A stretch of DNA of 8,288 nt from Acidobacteriota bacterium (GTDB taxonomy: Bacteria; Acidobacteriota; Terriglobia; Terriglobales; Acidobacteriaceae), in NCBI GenBank assembly GCA_025353435.1, contig JANXQR010000172.1, positions 1 to 8,288 on the forward strand, read 5' to 3'. Below the pieces are notes generated by a model that did no database searches, was not told the origin of the DNA, and saw only the letters and a program-made list of their open reading frames with translations. Shown here in pieces: positions 1 to 5,599 of the stretch; within the stretch, counting starts at the first letter, position 1; each line of letters starts with the position of its first letter. Both the position numbers and the translations under genes were made by a program.

Positions 1-960
1 CAGGCGGCGGCGAAGAGGGCAACGATCATGGAACTCAACCCACAATTCTCCAAGCTAAAATTTGGCAGGGTGGAAGAACTCCATCTTGTCGTCGATGGCG
101 TACCGGTTCTTGCGGGAATGTATTTGCCGCCGGATTACACCCCGGGCAGGCGTTATCCCCTGGTCGTGCAGACACATGGGTTCGATCCTAAGCGCTTTTC
201 GATGGACGGGCGGAATGAATGGAGCAGCGGGTTTGCTGCTCGCGCTCTGGCGGCGAACGGCATGATTGTCGTTCAGATGGAGGAGTTCGCCAACCCCGCA
301 GATCACGACCGGATCGGAAGCGACCGATCCCTCGGAAGTAATCTCGAACAATCGTTTCGGAATTTCTCGATCGACTGCGACAGGCAAGTGATTCAAGATC
401 TCGACGGGAGGGGGCTAATTGACCCCGACTGGGTGGGAATCAGCGGGTTCAGCCGCACAGTATGGTTTGTCTCCTATCTGCTCACGCACGCATCCGAGCC
501 GAAGTTCCGAACCGCGGTGCTGACCGACGGAATCGATGGAGGATATTTCGAATACATAGCCGGCAGGCTCACCGAGTTCAATGAAGACAATGGCGGGAAA
601 ACACCCTTCGGGCCAGACGGACTGGAACTATGGATGCGAGAGGCGCCCAGTTTTCACCTTGACCGCGTATGCATTCCCCTGCGCCTGGTCTCGATCGACG
701 ATCGCCTTGCGCAATGGGAGTGGTTCGTCGCAGGCAAGATGCAGCGGAAGCCCGTCGAGCTGATCGAGATTCCGGGCGGCAGCCATTTGCTGGAGCGCCC
801 CAAGGACCGTCAAATCGCCATGCAAGGCATCGTGGATTGGTTTCGATTCTGGCTTGTGGATGACGTCAATCAAAAACCTGAAAAGCAGGAACAATATACC
901 CGCTGGGAGAAGCTGAGGACCCTCGAATCTGAGAAGGATCAGAGCGGGTGCACAAAATGA
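1..960 (+). CDS. S9-family serine hydrolase, AtxE2-like isopeptidase catalytic domain (5' partial)
   Basis: The reading frame is open from base 1, with no stop before the ATG at 28. The residues around that ATG (NPQF...FGRVEEL) look like the linker between an N-terminal beta-propeller and the alpha/beta-hydrolase domain, so I read this as a 3' fragment rather than a gene starting at 28. Numbering from the ATG, the catalytic serine is probably Ser142 in GFSRT, the acid Asp224 or Asp225 in SIDDR, and the histidine His253 in GGSHLL. The segment YPLVVQTHGFDP (about 43-54) is the oxyanion-strand region, and DGIDGGYFEY follows the nucleophile. The layout matches S9C-like hydrolases, including lasso peptide isopeptidases of the AtxE2 type. 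These hydrolyse the isopeptide bond and linearise the peptide. A lasso-type operon on the opposite strand supports that reading, but substrate and localisation cannot be read here because the N-terminus is missing. A general acyl-peptidase is the alternative. Confidence 0.75.
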   Translation, partial: QAAAKRATIMELNPQFSKLKFGRVEELHLVVDGVPVLAGMYLPPDYTPGRRYPLVVQTHGFDPKRFSMDGRNEWSSGFAARALAANGMIVVQMEEFANPADHDRIGSDRSLGSNLEQSFRNFSIDCDRQVIQDLDGRGLIDPDWVGISGFSRTVWFVSYLLTHASEPKFRTAVLTDGIDGGYFEYIAGRLTEFNEDNGGKTPFGPDGLELWMREAPSFHLDRVCIPLRLVSIDDRLAQWEWFVAGKMQRKPVELIEIPGGSHLLERPKDRQIAMQGIVDWFRFWLVDDVNQKPEKQEQYTRWEKLRTLESEKDQSGCTK

Positions 961-968
961 GTCGCTCT

Positions 969-1023
969 CAAATGCCACTCCTACCGACAATAAGAGCAAC
1001 ACCTCGGGTGGCTGTGGCATTTG
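969..1023. repeat. Perfect 10-base inverted repeat between the hydrolase and pabB genes
   Basis: CAAATGCCAC at 969-978 is exactly complementary to GTGGCATTTG at 1014-1023, with 35 bases between the arms. A smaller CACC/GGTG hairpin (1000-1003 with 1007-1010) can nest inside. The structure starts 9 bases after the hydrolase stop codon. There is no T-run after the right arm, so it is not a canonical intrinsic terminator. It could stabilise the 3' end of the upstream transcript, act in Rho-type termination, or be part of the pabB leader. The remainder of the gap to 1105 shows no promoter that I can defend. Confidence 0.55.
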
Positions 1024-1105
1024 GCCCGTTCCCGGGAGGCAGACGACGTCAAGCGTGGATAGACGCTAGACGAGTTGGGCGATCCATGTGTTGAAATGAA
1101 GTTGG

Positions 1106-2968
1106 ATGACGGCTGATCTGCTTGATAACCCACAGATTCCCGATTGCGCACGCTGGCATCAGATCGTCGCGAGCTCTCCGGGATCTACACTTCTCAAGAC
1201 CGCGCGGATCGACGAGGAGAACTTCCGCAGTTATCTGTTCCTTCATCCCGCCCACACTCTCACAGCTGTGACGCCGGATGAGATTCATGGCGTGTTCGAT
1301 GAGATTGAGAAGCACTTGCGCGCGGGCTCGTGGGTTAGCGGCTTCCTAAGCTATGAAGCCGGCTATCATTTCGAGCCTACGGCGATGCGCGGCGCATCTC
1401 CGCTGCCCGTCGGCGACCTTCCGTTGGCATGGTTCGGGGTTTACCCAAAGGCGGTGGTGATCGACGAAGGCTGGGGGGCGAACAAAAGGCAGATTCGCGC
1501 CGGCCATGAGCGTACCGGTCCGGTCGAGTCGCAGATCGAACTGGCAGCGGAGGTCTATAGAGACAGGATTGATCGGATCCGGCAGTACATTGCGGCGGGG
1601 GATATCTACCAGGCGAACTACACACCGAAGCTGCGGCAGAGGTGGCCTTGGGGGGCGGACACGCTGTTCGAGAGAGCGGTTGCGAATCAGCCGGTAGCGT
1701 ATGCAGCCCTGCTGAACACTGGCCCCACCCGAATCATCTCGGCATCGCCTGAGCTGTTCTTTCGCAAGCATGCCGATGGGATATTGGTGCGTCCGATGAA
1801 GGGAACTGCCTGCCGGGGCCGCGACGTTCGCGAAGACGCCAGGATCGCTGCATGGTTGGCCAACGACCAGAAGAACCGCGCGGAGAACGTGATGATCGTG
1901 GATCTGCTGAGGAACGACCTGGGAAGGATCTGCAGGCCCGGCACGATCCGCACGAGCGAATTGTTTCGCGTGGAGCGCTATCCGGATCTATTTCAAATGA
2001 TCTCGACAGTTCACGGGCAGCTAATGCCGGGTACTTCGTGGTATGAGATCTTCCGCAGCTTGTTTCCCTGCGGGTCGATTACCGGGGCGCCGAAGATCCG
2101 GGCCATGCAGATTATCCGCGAACTCGAAGCGATACCGCGCGGGATCGGATGCGGGGTGATCGGGTTTATCGCACCCGGGGGAGAAGCCGCATTTAGCGTG
2201 GCGATCCGGACGATGGCGCTGCGCGGAGAGGAACTGGAGATGCGCGTCGGATCCGGGATAACCTATGACTCCGATGCGGGGGCCGAATATGCTGAATGCC
2301 TTTTGAAGGCGGCGTTTCTGACGCGCGACACCCGGGAGTTCGAACTGATTGAGACGCTCCGTTGGGATGGGGAATACCTTCTCCTTGATCTGCACCTCGA
2401 TCGTCTTCAGGAGTCGGCAGCGTATTTCGATTTCAAAATGGACAGAGATGCGGTGCGGGATGAGTTGTTGCGGTATGCCGAGTCGCTCGAGCAGGGCACG
2501 TGGCATCGAGTGCGCGCACTGGCTGCGCGAAACGGGGCATCTTCGATTACGTCTGAGCGCATTGATCCTAATTCGGCAGATGCCGCGATTGTGTTGTATC
2601 CGGAGAAGACGCAATCGGCCGATCTTTTTCTGAGACACAAGACGACGCGCAGGGGCCTGTACGACACCGCACTGAAGCAAGTGCGCGCGGCTGGGTTCGA
2701 TGACGCTCTGTTCCTCAACGAACATGGAGAGGTGACCGAATGCGCGGCGCACAATGTGGTGATTGAGAAGAGCGGGAGGCTGCTGACGCCGGCGCTCGAT
2801 TGCGGACTGTTGCCCGGCGTGTACCGGAGCCATCTCATGAAAGATGAGCGTCGGGTGGAGGAAGCGGTTCTCACATTTGAGGACGTCCTTGCCTCTGATC
2901 GAGTGCTTATTTGCAACTCGGTGCAGGGGATGCGGAGGGTAATACGCGTGGCGGGTGGGTTGAAATGA
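1106..2968 (+). CDS. pabB: Fused aminodeoxychorismate synthase component I / aminodeoxychorismate lyase (PabB-PabC)
   Basis: A 620-residue bifunctional cytoplasmic enzyme of folate synthesis. The PabB part converts chorismate plus ammonia to 4-amino-4-deoxychorismate, and the PabC part releases pyruvate to give p-aminobenzoate. The N-terminal domain (about 20-115) is followed by the chorismate-binding domain (about 150-405). That domain holds PMKGT at 230-234, whose Lys232 marks PabB rather than anthranilate synthase, plus DLLRNDLG (266-273), CGSITGAPK (322-330) and GSGITYDSD. Residues about 411-620 are a class IV PLP-dependent fold. The KTTRR segment at 512-516 supplies the likely PLP lysine (Lys512), and GEVTECAAHN (541-550) is the typical cofactor/substrate region. 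The ATG at 1106 is the first start after an in-frame TGA at 1097-1099, and no strong ribosome site precedes it. The glutaminase partner (PabA) is not in the window. It reads convergently with the peptide operon and is probably unrelated housekeeping. Confidence 0.93.
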   Translation: MTADLLDNPQIPDCARWHQIVASSPGSTLLKTARIDEENFRSYLFLHPAHTLTAVTPDEIHGVFDEIEKHLRAGSWVSGFLSYEAGYHFEPTAMRGASPLPVGDLPLAWFGVYPKAVVIDEGWGANKRQIRAGHERTGPVESQIELAAEVYRDRIDRIRQYIAAGDIYQANYTPKLRQRWPWGADTLFERAVANQPVAYAALLNTGPTRIISASPELFFRKHADGILVRPMKGTACRGRDVREDARIAAWLANDQKNRAENVMIVDLLRNDLGRICRPGTIRTSELFRVERYPDLFQMISTVHGQLMPGTSWYEIFRSLFPCGSITGAPKIRAMQIIRELEAIPRGIGCGVIGFIAPGGEAAFSVAIRTMALRGEELEMRVGSGITYDSDAGAEYAECLLKAAFLTRDTREFELIETLRWDGEYLLLDLHLDRLQESAAYFDFKMDRDAVRDELLRYAESLEQGTWHRVRALAARNGASSITSERIDPNSADAAIVLYPEKTQSADLFLRHKTTRRGLYDTALKQVRAAGFDDALFLNEHGEVTECAAHNVVIEKSGRLLTPALDCGLLPGVYRSHLMKDERRVEEAVLTFEDVLASDRVLICNSVQGMRRVIRVAGGLK

Positions 2969-3000
2969 AGCCAGTGAATTCAGCACGCGCAATGTAACGA

Positions 3001-3040
3001 GGATGGTCCCCATTCCGGCGTGCGAGAACAGGGACCGTCC
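3001..3040. repeat. Imperfect palindrome between convergent genes (possible REP-like element or terminator)
   Basis: GGATGGTCCC at 3001-3010 pairs with GGGACCGTCC at 3031-3040 over 10 positions with one G-U wobble when read as + strand RNA. The loop is 20 bases. Read on the - strand, the same stem carries an A-C mismatch. It sits in the 105-base gap between the pabB stop and the stop of the small peptide gene, where a terminator shared by both transcripts is expected. No T-run follows on either strand. The GGACGGTCCC-like core resembles dispersed REP-type palindromes, but only one copy is seen here. Nothing else is evident in the gap. Confidence 0.4.
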
Positions 3041-3073
3041 GGTTGGTGACGATTCAGTCTTCAAGTAGATGTT

Positions 3074-3214
3074 CTACTCGTCGGCCTCATAAGCGGCCGG
3101 CGACCCCTGAACACCCTGATGGCCACTGTCGTCCTGCTGGATGAATTTGTTGTGCCCTTTGATGCATTCGTGGGCACGGCAGGAATCGAGTATCTGCGGT
3201 TTTGTGTAGGTCAT
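3074..3214 (-). CDS. 46-residue lasso-like RiPP precursor peptide
   Basis: This small gene starts at ATG 3214-3212, sharing four bases (ATGA) with the synthetase stop, and ends at TAG 3076-3074. A strong AAGGAG site lies 7 bases upstream, so translation coupled to the synthetase is likely. The N-terminus MTYTKPQIL contains Y3-x-x-P6-x-I8, the leader signature that lasso RRE proteins recognise. In the lasso register (Y...P...L...G...T at 1, 4, 6, 10, 16, core start at 18) the core would begin at Gly20. Asp28 would then be core residue 9, a normal acceptor for a Gly1-Asp9 macrolactam. The usual leader Gly and Thr(-2) are replaced by Cys12 and Ile18. The proposed 27-residue core begins GHNKFIQQDD, has a Gly/Gln-rich middle and ends AYEADE. 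The two cysteines, 12 and 17, lie in the leader. That the gene is real is well supported by signals and context. That the product is a lasso fold is inference, and another macrolactam or a linear product is possible. Confidence 0.8.
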   Translation of the reverse strand: MTYTKPQILDSCRAHECIKGHNKFIQQDDSGHQGVQGSPAAYEADE

Positions 3215-5202
3215 CTGTTTTCTCCTTGGATTGCTGATTTCCGTGCCGCGGCGTCAACGGGCGGCGCTGCCGGCGCGGATCTCTTCTGCGCCGCAATGGT
3301 GGCGCAAACTCTTGGAATCGAGTGGCGAGGGTGAGACTCGTTCAAGACTCCGTTCTGCATTCGAAGCCAGAACTCCATCTGTATCGCCCTGATGATGGCC
3401 GGCCACCACCTTGGCCAAGTCCCTTTCGCGACCTCGGCGATTGCTATCTTGAGCTGTCCCTCATTGATCAGTCCCATAGTCCCGACGACGGATCCTTCGA
3501 AGATCGACTGTATGACCCCTTCCGATCTTTGAATGGAGAGCAGCGGCGCGCGAATGAGAGAGCCTTTTCTGGGTCGCTCCAGGATCTCGGCGGGGACAAT
3601 GCCTTGAAGGGCGCGCCGCATCAGTGAGCGTCGGCGGCCGGGCCGTACCAGCTGCTCTCGCGGGATACGGTAGAGGAACTCAACCAGATCGCGGTCAAGA
3701 TAGGGATAGCGATATTCGTAACGGGACGTGATCGAAGGATAGAGGTGGGGCAGGGTCTCCAGAGTCTGCCACCAGCTGACTCCATTTTCGATCCTGCTCG
3801 GGGAGCGTCCAAACCTCGGGACCCTGGCTGCATCGTCGATCCGGGCATCGGTAGCGATGCGCCCGAGGCGCCGCGAAATCCAGGGCGGCACGTGAATTCT
3901 GTCCGAGAACAGCGTGCAGTAGCAGGCCGCGCTCGAGGCCACTGTCTTCGCGAGCAAATGCAACAACGGTGTGCGCTCGAACATGCAGAACGCCAAACCG
4001 CGTGTAACCAAGTTTCGCAACTGAAACGAGATCAAGTAGTCAGCCAGTTCCGGCAAGGGGGTCGGTACGCCGCCAAGCACCTCATCGCCGCCGATTCCGG
4101 AGAGAATCACGCGATAGTTCCTGACTGCCATGGCCTCCGCGAGCTGCGTTTGGCGTCCGGCTGCGTAACGATCGATGCCAGGCTGGCACGCGCATATGTC
4201 TATGTTCTGCTCCAGCGGCTCAAAGGAGCGGTTTTCAGCCGCTATGTTCAAATGGACGCCCGCTTTACCGCGCTGAGCCTCGACAACGGTGAAGTAACGG
4301 CGCTCATCCCAATTCGGTTCCGAGTCATCGAAATAGGACACGGTGTCGAGGAACTCATCCCGGGATACTCCGCACTCCGAGAGAATCCGATCGGAGATGC
4401 ACACAATCGAAGTGGAATCCATCCCGCCGCTGAGTTCGGCAAGAATCGGGGCTCCCGCTCCTGTCCGGCGTCGTACGGATTGGCAGAGCAGGGAAATGAA
4501 ATGGTCCTCGTATTCGATATCCGATCGATATTGGATCCGCTCTTTGGTCGTTGGTTCCCAATGTCGATGCCGTTGAGTCCCGTGCTCATTTACGACCAGA
4601 TAGTGCGCTGGGGGAACCGCCTGAATTCCTTGGTACGGAGTCAGGTCCCGAACGGCAAGACAGCTGAGGTAGCGGGCTGCGTAGGCCTCGTCAAGCTCAA
4701 CAGTGTTGCCATTGGCAAGGAAGGTGTCGAGAACCGTCGACCAGAGAACATGATCCTCGGTGGCCTCGAAATAAAGAGTTCTTGTGCCGGCATGGTCACG
4801 CGCAAGGTAGAGAGATTGGTGGGAAAGCGACCAGAGCGCAATTGCCCAGTCGCCAACCAGTTTCGCGAAGCAGTCGGGACCCCATCGCCGGAACAGGGCC
4901 GCGACGAGGATGGAATCGGCCATGTGAGGATCCGCAATGGCGATCTGCTCACGAAGTTCAGCATGATTGTCGATTCGCCCATCGAGCGTCACCATGCATC
5001 CGTCGGCAAATACTGTGGGCCGCAGCTCAAGTTTTGATCGCTCGTGAGTGAAATAAGGCTGAAGCCCCATGCCAACGCTCCGGCGACAAGCCACAAATGT
5101 CCCGTCGGAAGCATGGCGGGCACTCAGCTGACCGAGCTCAAGCATCTGTCTTTCATCGATGGCCGGGCTCGATGGTTGCCAGAGGCCAAACTGTATGCTC
5201 AT
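3211..5202 (-). CDS. Asparagine synthetase homologue, lasso C-type macrolactam synthetase
   Basis: A 663-residue protein with an N-terminal glutaminase-like domain (about 1-210) and a C-terminal ATP-pyrophosphatase domain (about 230-615). The PP-loop SGGMDS (258-263) and LSGIGGDE (367-374) bind ATP and magnesium. In lasso pathways such enzymes adenylate an Asp or Glu side chain, which the N-terminal amine of the core then attacks to close the ring. Residue 2 is Ser, not the nucleophilic Cys of true glutamine-dependent AsnB, so ammonia release from glutamine is not expected. This fits a cyclase better than asparagine synthesis. The start at ATG 5202 has GGAG 8 bases upstream and lies 19 bases after the B2 gene. 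After the conserved end (FWLRMQN, near 615) there is an extra Ala/Pro/Arg-rich tail of about 45 residues. The stop overlaps the peptide gene as ATGA. The cytoplasmic cyclase role is inferred from the B2 and precursor neighbours. Confidence 0.88.
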   Translation of the reverse strand: MSIQFGLWQPSSPAIDERQMLELGQLSARHASDGTFVACRRSVGMGLQPYFTHERSKLELRPTVFADGCMVTLDGRIDNHAELREQIAIADPHMADSILVAALFRRWGPDCFAKLVGDWAIALWSLSHQSLYLARDHAGTRTLYFEATEDHVLWSTVLDTFLANGNTVELDEAYAARYLSCLAVRDLTPYQGIQAVPPAHYLVVNEHGTQRHRHWEPTTKERIQYRSDIEYEDHFISLLCQSVRRRTGAGAPILAELSGGMDSTSIVCISDRILSECGVSRDEFLDTVSYFDDSEPNWDERRYFTVVEAQRGKAGVHLNIAAENRSFEPLEQNIDICACQPGIDRYAAGRQTQLAEAMAVRNYRVILSGIGGDEVLGGVPTPLPELADYLISFQLRNLVTRGLAFCMFERTPLLHLLAKTVASSAACYCTLFSDRIHVPPWISRRLGRIATDARIDDAARVPRFGRSPSRIENGVSWWQTLETLPHLYPSITSRYEYRYPYLDRDLVEFLYRIPREQLVRPGRRRSLMRRALQGIVPAEILERPRKGSLIRAPLLSIQRSEGVIQSIFEGSVVGTMGLINEGQLKIAIAEVAKGTWPRWWPAIIRAIQMEFWLRMQNGVLNESHPRHSIPRVCATIAAQKRSAPAAPPVDAAARKSAIQGENR
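3222..3227 (-). promoter_or_regulatory. Ribosome binding site of the peptide gene
   Basis: AAGGAG on the - strand, 7 bases before the ATG at 3214. It lies inside the last codons of the synthetase gene. It is one of the two best Shine-Dalgarno matches in the operon and fixes the start of the otherwise easily missed small gene. Confidence 0.8.
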
Positions 5203-5221
5203 GGTTTATGCTCCGGGTTTG

Positions 5222-5599
5222 CTAGCAGCGCTCAAGGACCTGATATATCGTGTGCATGTAGGGCCGATCGTTGATGACTTGTCCATTGACTTCCACCCAG
5301 GCGTGAGAACGGAAGGGCAGCAGCTTGGCGCCGATCACCAACTCGGCATCGATGCCATGGCGGCGCAAGAGCAGCGTCGTTGCCGCGGAACGCTGCAAAC
5401 AAAACACTCGTTTGGCGTAGAACACGCAAGCATAGTCCATCGCACGGCACAGATCGTCTTTGTGCGTCAGTCGGGCCAAGGAAGCCCGGCGAACCGGCTC
5501 TTCTTGTACGACTCGATATAGTTGTTTGAATTCATTGAAACGCATGATCCACTCAAAACGCAGCAACAGCAGCCAGCTTTCAAATACGAGCCGTTTCAT
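5222..5599 (-). CDS. Lasso peptide biosynthesis B2-type protein (transglutaminase-like leader peptidase)
   Basis: A 125-residue protein of the transglutaminase-like core fold used by lasso B2 proteins to cut the leader from the precursor. A Cys-His-Asp triad is visible: Cys67 in FCLQRSAAT, His99 in SHAWVEV and Asp111 in NDRP. The CLxRSxA and HAWVE patterns are typical of the family. The N-terminus has a hydrophobic stretch (WLLLLRF), also common in B2 proteins. It is a stand-alone B2 without the RRE domain fused in one-piece B proteins, so a separate RRE (B1) would be expected; none is visible here. I chose ATG 5599 over a TTG at 5623 because AAGGAGG sits 5 bases before the ATG. The gene overlaps the end of the prolyl oligopeptidase gene by 20 bases and is followed after 19 bases by the synthetase, so it lies in the same transcript. 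Confidence 0.9.
   Translation of the reverse strand: MKRLVFESWLLLLRFEWIMRFNEFKQLYRVVQEEPVRRASLARLTHKDDLCRAMDYACVFYAKRVFCLQRSAATTLLLRRHGIDAELVIGAKLLPFRSHAWVEVNGQVINDRPYMHTIYQVLERC

Noticed and set aside
28..30. ATG 28 as the true start of the left-edge hydrolase
   Set aside because: The frame stays open to base 1, and the surrounding residues look like an internal linker preceding the hydrolase domain. A weak AGAGGG lies upstream, so a short version is not fully excluded.
2021..3064. 347-codon open frame on the - strand
   Set aside because: Antisense to pabB-pabC with a TTG start, no recognisable domain and an Arg/Pro/His-rich composition typical of shadow frames.
3164..3181. CRAHEC in the small peptide as a lanthionine or sactipeptide core
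   Set aside because: No lanthionine synthetase or radical SAM enzyme is present. In the lasso register these cysteines fall in the leader.
3087..3296. 69-codon - strand frame overlapping the peptide gene
   Set aside because: It is in another frame from the peptide gene with its AAGGAG site and ATGA coupling. It has a low-complexity Arg-rich start and overlaps the synthetase 3' end.
3745..5037. 430-codon open frame on the + strand
   Set aside because: It lies wholly antisense to the synthetase gene, whose PP-loop and GGDE motifs are clear. The translated protein shows no recognisable family and arises from high-GC codon structure.
3211..5202. Housekeeping asparagine synthetase (AsnB)
   Set aside because: It has Ser instead of the nucleophilic Cys2, and it is coupled to a B2 protein and a small YxxPxI peptide gene. 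These point to a peptide cyclase.
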